The notes beneath the pieces are model-generated. The model was not told the DNA's origin. It saw only the letters and a program-made list of their open reading frames with translations, and made no database searches. A stretch of DNA of 64,000 bases from Metellina segmentata. Its lineage: Eukaryota; Arthropoda; Arachnida; Araneae; Tetragnathidae. The stretch covers positions 56,267,573 through 56,331,572 of the forward strand of contig OX375873.1 of the NCBI GenBank assembly GCA_947359465.1. Reading direction: 5' to 3'. This document shows, piece by piece, positions 33,033 through 44,719 of this stretch. How positions within the stretch are numbered: the first letter of the stretch is position 1; each line of letters starts with the position of its first letter. The position numbers and the translations under genes are program-made.

Positions 33033-36000
33033 ATGATTACCTTCGGTTTCCTCATTCTTTTCGCTTCCATCGCTTTTGTTTCCTGCGATGATGAAGCTTC
33101 TGCTTCTGGCCTCAGTCCTGAAGAAATGAAGGGTAAGTATTTTTATTTCGATATTAGGACAGCTTTAAAAGGCTAAATATCCATTTGACTTATTATTTTT
33201 TTCAAACGAAAGCATAAACTGAATATTTAGAAGCATAATATCATCTTTAAAAACACTACGATGAAAAGCTGCAGGTAGTTGAATGAGTCTCGTTTGAATT
33301 AAACGCAGTGAAAATTTTGTTGTAGATCCTCTTCTATTTCCTAACCACCAGCATCAAGTACTACTTTCTCAACAGGAATTTTCACAGGATTTTGAATTTA
33401 GCAACATTAATAACGAAAAACGAAATGAAAACTAAGAAACGAAATATGCTTCAAAAAAGGAGAGAGTAAATATGAAAGTAACCAATAGTTAATCTCGTGA
33501 TTAAAAAAAAAAGATCAATTTTGAGGTTAAAAAAGTTAATTGAGTTTTTAGGATGCAATAAAGAGCATTACTTTTCTTTATGACTGCTCGAAAGAACTGA
33601 AAATTTTTATATGAAAATATTCTGATCTGGAGCCTTTAAAGTCTTTAATGGTTGAATTCTGAAAGGACACTCTTTTAATTATCTTAGGACTATAGTATAT
33701 ATTTTAATCAAGGCTCTGGTGGATATTTAAACACGTAAATTAAAATGAAAATTTTGCGTTTTCAAACAATTTAGCATTGTATTATGTATTTTAACTACCG
33801 GAAACTACCGGCTTCGATGCAGATCCCTAAAAGGATTTTTTGAGGTATCTAGTTAATTGAATAGGCAAGATACCTTTTAGGGCAATGATTTCTGTCTTTT
33901 CATTCGTTGTTTCAATAATGTGTGTTACTTTATATTTCAAAATCCTTTCACTGATATTGTTCGTTGCTTGTCATTGTGTGGAACACTTTATCTTCCTCTT
34001 GTATTATAATTATAACCTAGCCATTAAAAATGAAAAAAAAAATACTATAATAAAATTTAATAAGAGTAAATTAAATTGAATAATAATAACGCTTTAAAAT
34101 TTGTCCTCTTCTTGAAATAAAAAAAATATCGAAATATCTTTCATACACATGTACTTTAAGGCTTCATTCCCATTGTAAATAACTTGACAAAATACAAGAT
34201 TTAAAGTAGAAAAATCTAAATGAGTTTAACACATGTGATTCGTTATTAAATGTGTCTTTGTAGCTATTCGTGAAGTAGTAAATATGAAGGAGTAAATATA
34301 TAACTTTAGCATGTGTGAGTAGTTGACAATAACTTTTTATTGAGGAAGTTAATTACAATATTAATGCTATAAAAATCCAAAATTTTCAAGTTCATAATGA
34401 AATACTGGACACTGATTTATGAAAACTTTTTAAAACTTGGAACTAAAGAAACACAGTTTTTTAAAGTTAGTATTTGATTCTTTTATCCTCTAGCGATTCA
34501 AGAAAAAGTGGATAAATTGCAAATCATAGAAGATGTGATAAAATCTTTTCTAAAGCCAGAATCTGCGATTGAAGAAAGGTAAGAAAAAATTATTTTTCGG
34601 TAGATAATTATCTGTACAAAATATTTAAATAAGTGTTCCATATAAATATTATTCATCGTTATTTAAAAAAATACATTTACACAAAATAACGTGAAATGAA
34701 ATTAATACATTTCGTTTTTGTATGAAACAAGGGTATGAGTTATGATGTATTTTATAGGAATTTTGTTTTATGAGGAAAGTGTATATATATAATTGGAGCA
34801 TAATATTTAATAGAATAACTTTTGTTGTAAAGTAACTTAAAAGCATATAATGTTATACTTGGAGGAGGAGGGACTGTTATCAGAGAATCAGTATGGGTTT
34901 AGGAAGGGCAGATCCTGCTCTACAAACCTTTTGAAGTTCTACGAAAAAATTACTGAGGAGCTGGATAATAAGAGCAGTGTGGATATCATGTACATAGATT
35001 TTCAAAAGGCTTTTGATAAAGTACCTCATGAGGCATTACTGTTTAAATTGGAAAGGCTGGGGATTCAGTGAAAAACATTAATATGGATAAAGAACTGGTT
35101 ATTGGGTAGAAAGCAGAGAGTGCAGGTAAAAGGAAATTATTCACAGTGGACAGAAGTTATAAGTGGGGTGCCTCAGGGATCAGTTTTGGGACCAATTTTA
35201 TTTATAATTTTCATAGATGATATAGGTCAGGGGATCAAGAATAGAATCAGTATATTTGCAGATGACTTAAAAATATGGGGGACAGTGGATACCAAGTTAC
35301 AGATAGAAAATTTACAAGGGGATTTTGATAAGATATCCGAATGGGCTGTAAAATGGGGTATGTCATTTAATGTAGGGAAATGTCAAGTTCTGCATATGGG
35401 TTACAGGAATAGTGGAGCCGAGTACTGTCTGCAGGGAGTAAAGGTAAAGGAGGGAGAAACAGTCAAGGATCTTGGGGTGATAATTCACAGGGATTTTAAA
35501 ATGGGTCACCAATGTTCAGCTGCGGGTAAAAAGGCTAATAGGTTATTGGGGTATATTAAAAAGACTGTAACTTCAAGGGATAAGAATATAATCTTGCCAT
35601 TATATAAGGTTTTAGTAAGACCACATCTAGAATATGCTGTACAATTCTGGGCTCCATATATGAGAAAGGACATAGAATCAATTGAAAGGGTTCAGCACAG
35701 AGCTACAAAAATAATAAAGGGGCTAGCAAATTTCGACTATAATGAACGTTTAAGTAAGCTAAACATGTATACACTGGAAAGAAGAAGAAGGAGGGGGGAT
35801 TTGATTCAGCTTTTCAAGTTTGTAAAACAAGGGGACACAGAGGGCTTAAATTTCAATAGGGATAACAGAACAAGGGGCCATGGGTATAAATTGAATAAGA
35901 CACATTTTAATCGGGATTTAAGGAAAAACTACTACTTTAATAGGGTAATAGACAGTTGGAACGCGTTGCCAGAAAATATAGTTAATTCAAAGGGAGTGTA

Positions 36001-37501
36001 CGAATTTAAGACACAATTGGATAGTCAGTGGGAATTGGAGAATTCATAAACAAAGGACCAGCCTTGTTGGGCTTGAGCCTGTAGCTGGTCGTCAATATTT
36101 GTATTTGTATTTGTATTTGTATTTGTTGTTGCCGTATTGAGAATATTTGCTTTTAACAAAATAAATTTTACTAGTTTTGAGAGCAATGATCTATTTTTTT
36201 TTTGTATTACTAGTTTGATTTCTTTTATTTTTGAAAAGTTATAAGAACTTTCTTGAACTTTAAGGACTTTGAAATAATAATTCTGCCCATTGAACTGATT
36301 TTTTATACAACTCGATATCGTTTTTAGGACTAAGAAATTTTTTTGTTTGTAAAAATTTGATAAATTTATCAATTTCACTCCACCAGATTATAGAAATTTA
36401 AAACTGATGCATGCATTTTTTGTATTAAATGCACACGCACCAGAAACTTGATAAGAAAAACTTTTATTGTACTTGTTCTAGTTGACAAAAAAAGTTGTTT
36501 TTTCTGTAAAGTTTTGGTTTACCACTCAACAATTCATGAGAGTAAATTAGAGTGGGACTTATGGCTTAAAATGAATTCTGAACCATTAGCAACTTCCATG
36601 CCAAGACTGGGATTTGAAACTAAAGATAGTATAAACGAGGCTGCTGGAAATCATATGTTAGTTGGAGTGGTTTGACGGCACAAAGTCCATAGTTGGCAAA
36701 GCTGCGCTAATGAAAACAGGCAATACCAAATGGAAACACTGAAGGAAATAATATGACGTTATGAAAATTTAAAAATAAAAAATATCCTTTGCAAAACATA
36801 ATTTTCTGAAATTAGTATTTTTCAACTAGCATACTTGCAACGCTTGCTAAAAATTGGTAGAATGTCCATCAAACTATTACATCTTACAATATACTAAACC
36901 TTTTACAATAGATAAATTTGCAATTTTTTTCTTTAAAATCTTAGTCCTCATCAGCAAGTTCATTAACTACTGGTTTTTATACAATAATAATATCAAAAGA
37001 AAAAAAAGACGTTTGTCGTTCTCAATCGTTACACTTCGAATTACCTTCGAAAATACATCTCAACACAACATTCGCTCTTACCCTAAAATAATCTTGAAGT
37101 TGTGGAAGGTAATTTCTTATTGAAAAGTATTCTTACTGCTCCAGTAAAATTCCATAAACATAAATTTCAAATTTTAAACTGATTATTTACTCGGTATTTG
37201 ATCAGATCTATGTATTTATCAACCTGTCTTATTCTAAACTGTACCGTTTATTTTAATTTTAAAAAGTTGATTTTCTTGCTTGATTATTTTCAGGGAAGAA
37301 AAGTGTCTCCCATTAGGATCCGTGTGTAGCTTCACTTCTGGTCCGAGGTGTTGCACTATCCGAGCCAGGTGCTTCATCTGGGACAGATTGGAGCACGTAG
37401 GAAAACGAGGGCATCAAATGAAGTGGGTATCGCATTGTAAAGAATACAACGGTGGTAGATGGGTTGACGAAATCGGCAAGTTTTTCAAGAACCTCGGATA
37501 A
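33033..37501 (+). CDS. Secreted cysteine-rich toxin-like precursor, gene A (3 coding exons)
   Basis: Coding exons 33033-33132, 34494-34578 and 37294-37501 have GT-AG introns of phases 1 and 2 and give 130 residues. Residues 1-18 are a signal peptide. Residues 19-62 are an acidic propeptide ending E-E-R, the spider processing site (Arg preceded by Glu), which spans the exon 2/3 junction. The mature part (63-130) has cysteines at 66, 73, 81, 82, 88 and 110, spaced 6-7-0-5-21, as in an inhibitor cystine knot. A 20-residue Lys-rich tail with amphipathic character ends in Gly, a possible amidation donor. Likely a venom or other secreted peptide; activity and target are unknown. Paralogue: gene B. 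Intron 2 holds a LINE. Start chosen for the signal peptide and for its identity in both copies. Confidence 0.85.
34829..36121 (+). mobile_element. LINE copy 2, inserted in intron 2 of gene A
   Basis: A 5'-truncated copy of the same LINE as 11431-12804. TTTGTTGT occurs on both sides (34821-34828 and 36122-36129) as target duplication. Unit B has no insertion at the equivalent place (about 59900-59930). The first 15 bases (34829-34843) are not LINE sequence. It ends in the same 3' UTR and a (TATTTG)n tail. Confidence 0.9.
34850..36049 (+). pseudogene. LINE reverse transcriptase, partial, one stop
   Basis: Same product as at 11539-12738, interrupted by TGA at 35069-35071 where copy 1 has GGA. 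I see five base differences from copy 1: the stop, three amino-acid changes and one silent change. The catalytic FADD is intact downstream. Sense orientation relative to gene A. Confidence 0.9.
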
Positions 37502-37562
37502 AGGAATGTGATTTTCAAGTCTCAACTAAGCTCACGATTTCGGAACCAAATATGTAATTTTC

Positions 37563-37568
37563 AATAAA
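37563..37568 (+). terminator. Polyadenylation signal, gene A
   Basis: AATAAA lies 62 bases after the stop codon and is conserved at the matching place in unit B. Confidence 0.75.
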
Positions 37569-38756
37569 TTTTATTGATTTGCAAAAGTATTGAATTTTTT
37601 GGAAATTTTCGTTCCACACAATGGTATATTTAAAAGGTTCATGGCATCTTGGAGTATGACACAATACAAGGTTGCAATAATTGAACTGACACTGCTCAAA
37701 ACCATCTGAAACTCTAACAACCGGAATGACACCTAATTCGATAGAGGGGCTAACGAGAACATGGGAAGAAAGATTTAATGAAAAAAAAAATACAGTAGTG
37801 TTCCAAAAGTCATCCTTAGAGGGAAACATGACGCTGTTGTCGCCAACGTAGTCGAGAATTTGCATATGACGCAGGTAAAAACCCCTAAACCAAACTTTCA
37901 GCTGTGTAGACTACAAATGATCCAGTAATTCATGCTTTAAAGGAATGGGAAAACTCCAGAAAGACATTACGATTACCAGTTTTGTTTAATATGCGTCTTG
38001 TCTATACCAACTACAATACTTATCACACCAATACCCTAAACATTCTCATTCATTAAGTTTGCTTCAGCGAGCAATTAAAAACATTCCTTTGGACTTCCTG
38101 TATCATACTTTCCCACTTACTTTTTTTATATTTCTTTCTCTTGATTAAACCAATTTTATCAGCTTTCCAACACTTTGAAATCTTTGCTTCATATTCCAAA
38201 ATATCCTTGCTTAGTCAAGAGGTTTTCCAATTATAACCCACTTTTTTTCTATTTCTGCTCTAGTAACTATTTCAGTATCTTGGTTAATTTTGAAAGCAAG
38301 CTACTGAATTAGTACTTTGCTTAATTTTGATATTAAGTACCTAACGAAGAAAACGAAACTACTTTTAGCACAGACATCTGATGTAACTTTAAAATTTAAA
38401 ACAATCAAAGAAACTCACATAAAATGTAAAAAGGTCTAGAGAATTAACAAAAAAGTTATGTCTCTGTAAAACAAAATCATTTTTTATCATTAGAAAACGA
38501 AATGTTTTCCAATATCAATGTGAGAACAGGGTTAAGTCACAATTCTTAGAAAATGCTTTACAGGCCACTGACCACCACACAAAAGAGCCTACTTCTAGAC
38601 AGAAAGGTGATAATCAGTTTCCCGACTGAACATCATCCATGCTGGCCATAAGAAAGTAAAGTCATCATTATGACATAATTAATTAAACATAAAGTTTTAG
38701 TATTTCGAAAAGCCAGTTTGTAAATAAAACAACTTAAAGCTGAAACCATAAAGCTA

Positions 38757-38781
38757 TATATATATATATATATATATATAT
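38757..38781. repeat. (TA)n microsatellite
   Basis: A short pure TA run just beyond the end of unit A and before the Helitron-like segment. Confidence 0.9.
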
Positions 38782-39380
38782 TCTCTTACGTGGCACTCAA
38801 AAAAGAGGATATTTACTATCGGGTTTGGCACCATTGTACGATTGTTTCTTTAACACGAAGCCTTGCGCCTCATTTGAATTTAAAGCGTTATCGGATAAAA
38901 TTTTATTGCAAAAAGTGAATTTTAGTCGAGCTGTTGCCAGTCTTTAATAGAAATCAGAGAAAGCGGAGGATCTTTTTAGGGCCAACATTTATAGTTTAAC
39001 AAGACGCTTGCCCTACAACTTTCTACAACAAACTCAATGAAAAAGTGTATGGGTAGCTCAAGTGCTGGGGAAATGTACACACAAACAACATGCAGAGTAT
39101 TCAATTTCCAAAGCAGTGCTCGAGTCAAAATTTGCTCAAAATTTTCATTTGAATTCTGATTCCAGAGGTACTGTGTATATATCTTTCCTGTAATACAACA
39201 AATTTATATTTGAAAAATATTTTTTTGGAACATCATTTTTGTACACAATCCCTTCTGCTAGGACACGTCTTCATTTATGCGAGCGAAGCGAGCATAGTTT
39301 CTCGCAGCGAACCAATGAGGATTGCAAAGCAATCCTCCGAGAGTTGAAGAGCGTCAGCGAGCAGGGGGCGGGCCCCCTAG
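38782..39380 (+). mobile_element. Helitron-like element, 3' end clear
   Basis: The right end has GCGAGCGAAGCGAGC (about 39280), a perfect small hairpin GGATTGC-AAA-GCAATCC (about 39319-39335), and GCAGGGGGCGGGCCCCCTAG with CTAG at 39377-39380 followed by T. This matches the 3' ends at 10699 and 30198 and the Helitron rule of a hairpin just before CTRR. The left border is a guess (TC after the TA tract). No coding capacity. Confidence 0.5.
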
Positions 39381-39489
39381 TTTATTAAAATGAACTAACA
39401 AAAATAAATTGCTCATAAACACACTTGATTACTCGCTACTTTTTGTAATTAATATATAAATTACGTCAGTAATATTAAAAATATTTGTT

Positions 39490-39615
39490 GACCTCGTCAT
39501 CTGACCGTGGTTCAAAATTACCATGTGTGTTTCCTCGATCTTTCCCTTCGGGATTGATCCAGGACAGTTGCCGATAACCCGCTGTGTTATTCCAGTGAGA
39601 CCTAAATTGAACTAA
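39490..39615 (+). mobile_element. SINE 3' fragment
   Basis: GACCTCGTCATCTGACCGTG, 'gatctttcccttcgggattg' and 'ccgctgtgttattccagtga' match the SINE 3' half. Confidence 0.7.
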
Positions 39616-40295
39616 CTTCCGGGATGCTACAGTAAATACTCGTATTTTGAATGTCAAGATACACTCCTTTTTTTTATTGTTTCATTCCATGAAATGTTCT
39701 CATAGAGGGTCTGACTGAAAGTGAAACTACTGACGGGAAGACGCATAAAGATAGGAATATAAGTATTGTATAATCCCCCAGGAATGTATTAGGACTGTGG
39801 GGCTGATATGCATTTTAAGCCCCACTAAGCAACTATAGGTACACTACATTAACGATGGGATTTGCTATAAGATGTTACATTAAAAAAGGACAAGAGTTTG
39901 TGCTCTTCAATTTTTTAACAGATATAGATATATTTAAAAAATAAGATTACTCATTTTAAGTGCATTTTATCTTCCCCGGGCATAGGAAAATATTTGCGGG
40001 GACAATGTCTCCTCCAGTTTTATCCTGGGAGGAGAGGACTTGAACCCCCTCTGTTCCCACTTACGAGGCCTTTGGATGCTACATAATCTGGGTACAGCAA
40101 CTCTAACACAGCAATAAGGATAAGCTATTGACATTGGGTCTCAATTTTATTGCTAGGTAGAAGTCGAAGATGTTTAGTCTTGGAGAATTCTATGTGGACA
40201 TGCGAGAGTAATTTTGTCTGGATAGGACTGTCAACACGCAACACTGTCGAATTTGGGCATTTGAACCACCCCATGCAATACAAGAATTATAATTA
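39616..40295. other. Intergenic, possible tRNA-like fragment
   Basis: No gene. In antisense, about 40020-40075 contains GGGTTCAAGTCC, which looks like a tRNA B box, so a SINE head is possible. Otherwise featureless. Confidence 0.35.
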
Positions 40296-40300
40296 AATTC

Positions 40301-40369
40301 ACTCATTCATTTAAAGTTCCTTACGTCATCAGTGTCAGTGTAAGGAACTTTAAAATGAATGAATTGAGT
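40301..40369. repeat. Long hairpin
   Basis: Left arm ACTCATTCATTTAAAGTTCC plus TTAC (40301-40324); right arm 40340-40369 is its reverse complement apart from small bulges. The loop is 15 bases, 'gtcatcagtgtcagt'. Confidence 0.75.
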
Positions 40370-40679
40370 CTTCAGACTCCCAGACTATTGAAAGTTGAGC
40401 TGTCGATTAGCTAGTTTCTTCTATTTTGTAAGATTTGTTGCAGGTTTGTTGAGTTTAGTCTTGCTAACTTTAGCCTTCTTCAACTGTCTCGATTTTCGTT
40501 TATCTTCATTTTCATCTTTCTCCTTTTCATAATGAGAAGCGCATTTTTCTCTGGAATGCCAGTGAGGTGCATGAACGGCATTTTCTTCTAGGTCTCATTG
40601 ACGTTTTCCCCTGCATGGTAGGAAGCGGTGGAATATATTAAGTCATACATGCTTCAGGCAGAGGAGGATCGGATAAGAA

Positions 40680-41075
40680 AGGAGCTCATCCAGGTATAGG
40701 TAGATCAAAAGGTGGATCAATTTGATCAGGATTGATATAATACATTATTAGACGGAGGGATTTCAGTTTCAACTTTGTAACGAGGTATTTCAGTCGTGAG
40801 GGAAGGAGCGAAATCTTCTTTAGTGAAAATAGAGCTGTTGAAGGGCTAAATTTCTGTGGCTGCGAATTCCTTAATAGCCGTCCTTGCATAGGCAACCTGA
40901 AGGTACGCTTTACCAAATATTCAGCGACACACCTGATGGATATTGCGTGGCGCCTTGATTGTTAACAATAAAGTCAGTACAGTTCACATTATCGGCGATT
41001 TTCAACGCATCAGAGAACGCCACATCAAGAGGCTGTAGCTTATGACTCATGTGTGGAGGCAACCCCAACATACAA
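40680..41075 (-). pseudogene. pogo/Tigger-like DDE transposase remnant
   Basis: The minus strand reads GLPPHMSHKLQPLDVAF (about 41066-41016), the conserved third-acid region of pogo-type DDE_1 transposases. After at least one frameshift it reads FGKAYLQVAYARTAIKEFAA, then a stop before PFNSSIFTKEDFAP. That is the normal C-terminal order. Only the last third of the protein is recognisable and it is heavily broken. Confidence 0.7.
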
Positions 41076-41752
41076 GTTCGTCATCTTACCCGACATCGAC
41101 ATCTCTATTACAAAAAGGGTTTTTAAGGACATCGACACATCATAAAAATTTTAAATGATACATCATTGAACACGTTTTAATTAGTATTTTACGAATATCA
41201 CCATGTATAAATCAAAAATACTTTCTCCGTAAACTCTATCCCTTACCAAGCAGCAACCAAAAGGTACATCTGAACCACTCAAAACCAAATTCCCGCGTAC
41301 TGTGAACCACACAAATGACGGGATGGAATCTTTTGGCGTGACACGGGTGGCTAGTCGCTAGAGGTCTCTGATGATACAGGACAGGGGATGTCACATGAAA
41401 TATTGCACTGAATTTGAATACACAATATATATCTCTGATTGAGACCAAAAAAAAAAGAATCGACCTTATTGCGCAATAATTTATTTCTCATTTTCAATTC
41501 TGTATCGTGAACTCAATTCCACACACTCACAAAAAGAGTGCACGAGACCTCAGTTTTACATGTTATTTATTTATCCAAGACTCCTGGTAGCGTTGATGAT
41601 GTTATCGAGCAATACTCCACCGTTGTATTCTCTGCAACGTCCCTTGAAGATGAAGCATCTCATTCGGATACCACAGCAGTTGGGTCCTTTGTAAAAGCTG
41701 CACGGAGAATTCCAAGGTAAACACTTCTCGTCTCTGAAAGGAAAACATACAT

Positions 41753-43199
41753 ACAGGGTGTTTCAGTGAACCGTTTCAGAACTTCTAAGAGGGGTAGGGT
41801 ACATCCTGACAACTCGAAATCATATAGCAATGTGGGGTCGGAAATGCTTTCCTGAAGCGGTGTTGCACACAGAAGCACCGTAAAGAAAAGAGAACGTAAG
41901 TGAGAAATCGTTTTAATATTCCACGAAAAGAAGCAAAAGGTACATGGATTAAAGTAAGTGTTCGAAGTTTCTTCCACGGGCTACAATGCACGCCTCATAT
42001 CTCCGACGCATGGACATCCGAACATTCTGGAATACTCCAGGCATATCTCGAATTTCTCCGGCAGCTACTGCAATTCTTGCAACCAGCTCCTCAACAGGGG
42101 TGTCATAAACTAGCTATTTCAGATGACCCCAGAAATAAAAATCAAGACATGATAGGTCGGGTGACCGAGCAGGCCAACGCACGGGACCACCACGTCCGAT
42201 CCACTGATGACCAAATGTGACATCCAGGTAGTTACGAACATCTCCGCTATAATGGGCAGGGGCTCCATCGTGTTGGAACCACATTGTCTGTTGCGTCGAT
42301 GCAGAAATCTGTTCATCTCTCAAAAGTTGTGGCAATACTTGCTGCAGAAAGAGCAAGTAGTTAGGTCCGGTTAGACGAGACGGTAACAGGTAAGGTCCGA
42401 TGAGGTGATCTTCCATAATACCGGCCCATACATTGACCGAAAATCGAATCTGTGCTGCACGACGTCGTATTGCATGCGGGTTCTCGACAGCCCAGATATG
42501 GTCGTTATGCGTGTTGAAAATTCCTTCCCTTGTGAAGGATGCCTCATCGGAAAACAACACTTCAGTAGGAAAAAGGGGATTTGTAGCACATTTTCCAAGG
42601 TACCACTGTGCGAAAGCAATACGAGGTGCATAATCCTCCGGTTGCTGTGTCTGGATACGCTGCACGTGAAACGGATGCATGTCTTCTTCTCGGAGAATCC
42701 TCCAGACGTTGCAATGGGAAACCCCGACTGCGTTTGCTCCACTTCGTGTACTCGTTCTTGGATTCCCCTGTACATGCTGCAGCACATTCTGTTCGACGTC
42801 TGCAGTCCGTGCTGTTATTACCCTGTCCCTGTCAGCTCTTTCTAATGAACCTGTCTCAGCTAACCTCTGGTGCAGTCTTGCAAAGAAATTATGACTTGGA
42901 TACGCCTCGTCGGATATCGTTCCGCGTACAAACGCTGTGCGGCTGGCCCACTACAATTTTCAGCCCCGTACGCCAAATGCATATCGTCTAACTCTGCGAT
43001 CGTGTAATCATCCATCCTACTAACTTGGCGTTCTTGTGCGAAATGAAGATTCCCTACACGAAAGCTCGGGATTTTCGCACAACGCCATCTACCGCGTCAG
43101 GAAAGCATTTCTGACTGTCCATTGGTATAGGATTTTGGTTCGTCAGGATGTACCCTACCCCTCTTAGAAGTTCTGAAACGGTTCACTGAAACACCCTGT
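41753..43199 (-). mobile_element. mariner-type transposon with ~58-bp inverted repeats
   Basis: The left end ACAGGGTGTTTCAGTGAACC continues for about 58 bp and is mirrored almost exactly at the right end (to 43199). The element is about 1.45 kb with one transposase frame on the minus strand. The well-kept ends and only two visible frame breaks suggest moderate age. Confidence 0.9.
41949..43015 (-). pseudogene. mariner-superfamily transposase (one frameshift, one stop)
   Basis: Starts MDDYTIAELDDMHLAYG at 43015. A helix-turn-helix region reads to about 42905, where a frameshift occurs (before SHNFFARLHQRLAETGS). The catalytic core has LFSDEASF (first Asp), FQHDGAPAH (second Asp) and ARSPDLSCLDFYFWG (third acidic residue, Asp). 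TAG at 42114-42116 follows WGHLK, and the same frame then runs on to TAA at 41949-41951. About 355 codons in total, normal for the superfamily. The exact subfamily was not determined. Confidence 0.88.
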
Positions 43200-43489
43200 T
43201 TTAGCGTATGAGAGGCATTTTCTTTGAAGCTAAATAGAGATGGTGGTAGTGTTTCTATCGCGATGCTTGTTTCCTGTACGTATCCTGAAAGTGCCATAAG
43301 TTGTGATTTGTTTTTAGAATACCAATTTAGCATTTCACCAATAAAAATTCCGAAGAATAAATTTTGAATTCATATATGATAGTTGAGTGGTCCACACCAA
43401 TTAGGTAAAACGCCAAATGTCTCCAAAAAGGCAATAAACTATAGTTTAAAAAAATCATCAATGGTTATCTTTAAACCCCCCCCCCAAAA

Positions 43490-43497
<8 letters not shown>
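43200..43497. other. Spacer between two DNA transposons
   Basis: AT-rich. It ends in a C9 and a poly-A run just before the TA tract. No coding signal. Confidence 0.4.

Positions 43498-43520
<23 letters not shown>
43498..43520. repeat. (TA)n tract at the Tc1 insertion edge
   Basis: A short TA run next to the Tc1 left end. Tc1 elements insert at TA. Confidence 0.85.
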
Positions 43521-44700
43521 CCACCCAAATTGCAACACCAAGAAAGACAAGAGATATCACAACAAAATTTATTTTGTAGAAAACATGTTGACCAAGTATC
43601 AAATGATTAAATTTATAAACTTCTGTGAAGTGTGGTTCCTGCCAAAATCAGTAGCCAGAGTAGCCGCCATTGTTGGAGATCACCGCTGCCACACGCCTCG
43701 GCATTGATTCAAAGAGACTTTGGATGTGTTCTTGGGGTACAGCAGACCAAGCAGCTTCCACACGTTGCCAAAGTTGATCTGGTTTGGCAGCTGGGGATGT
43801 AATCTGTCTCAATCGTTGAGTAACCATGGACCACATGTTTTCTATCGGCGAAAGATCCTGAGAGCGAGCTGGCCAGGGAAGCAATTCAATCTGGCGATTG
43901 ACGACGAACCCTTGGACAATGCATGCCACGTGTGGTCGCGCATTATCCTGTTGAAATATGGCTGTGGGCAAGCCCTGAAGGTAAGGATGGACAATTGGCT
44001 CCAACACCTCGGAGATGTAGCGCTGGCTGTTTAAAGTACCGGCAATGCGTACTAGAGGAGTGCGAGAGTGATATCCAATACCGCCCCATACCATAATACC
44101 CGGTGCAGGACCAGTGGGGCGGTGCATTACGCAGCTGTACAGCATCCTCTCTCCACGGTGTCTCCAGACTCGAATACGACCATCGTGGTGTTGCTGACAG
44201 AAGCGTGACTTGTCAGTAAAAACAAATTCATTCCACTCTGCCGTCCACATCCTTCTTTTCATCGCACCATTGGCGCCGGAGACGTCTGTGGTTCTGCGTC
44301 AAGGGTAGACGAAGCAATGGACGTCTTGCGGACAGACCACTCTGCTGTAAACGGCGTAGAATGGTACGCGCAGATACTGGATGATGCGTTACAGACTGAA
44401 TGTGCTGTGCTATGGTTCGTGATGTGGCTGTCGATCCGTCACTGCCATACGCACAATATGCCTGTCATTACGTAAAGTGGTGCACTGAGGTGGATGCGAT
44501 CGAACACGTCGGTCCGTCGTACCCTCCTGCATCCAACGATCACATATCCGCATTACAGTTGTTTGGTTTCGTCCAGCACGACTACCGATTTCCCTGAAAG
44601 ATAATCCACAATCTCGGTAGGCCACTATCCTTCCTCTGTCGAACTCGGATACTTGATCAAAAGATGATCGCTGTTTTCTACGAGGCATAATTGATCCGTC
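43521..44700 (-). mobile_element. Tc1-like transposon, right end lost
   Basis: The left end begins ACCACCCAAATTGCAACACC. No inverse copy exists near 44700, where KRBA2-like sequence starts, so the element is truncated on that side. It contains a nearly full transposase on the minus strand. Confidence 0.75.
43648..44688 (-). pseudogene. Tc1 transposase (two frameshifts)
   Basis: Starts MPRRKQRSSFDQVSEFDRGR at 44688. The HTH domain (FREIGSRAGRNQTTVMRICDRW) is followed by a frameshift near 44425, then by TATSRTIAQHIQSV and ARTILRRLQQSGL in a second frame. A further frameshift near 44255 leads to EFVFTDKSRF, WGGIGY, FQQDNARPH and SPIENMW, the DD34E core, with the family's FTDESRF read here as FTDKSRF. 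Stop at 43648. About 345 codons. Confidence 0.88.
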
Positions 44701-44719
44701 TGCATTTATGAACTATTAA

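Larger units (their letters stand above)
31148..38699 (+). repeat. Segmental duplication unit A
   Basis: Collinear with unit B at 55312-62487. Both start at GCCCACGTGCAA and end after GCTGGCCATAAGAAA. Shared parts: upstream minisatellite, promoter block, exons 0-3 of the cysteine-rich gene, and about 1.2 kb of 3' flank. Unit A carries an extra LINE (34829-36121) and lacks about 1.1 kb of unit B's intron 1. The direct repeats are offset by about 24 kb. Confidence 0.92.

Noticed and set aside
37313..37525. Minus-strand frames opposite exon 3 of gene A (and 61115-61327 in B)
   Set aside because: Conserved only because the sense strand is. No signal peptide, motif or splice context.
42405..42991. 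Several plus-strand open frames in the mariner element
   Set aside because: They are antisense shadows of the mariner transposase.
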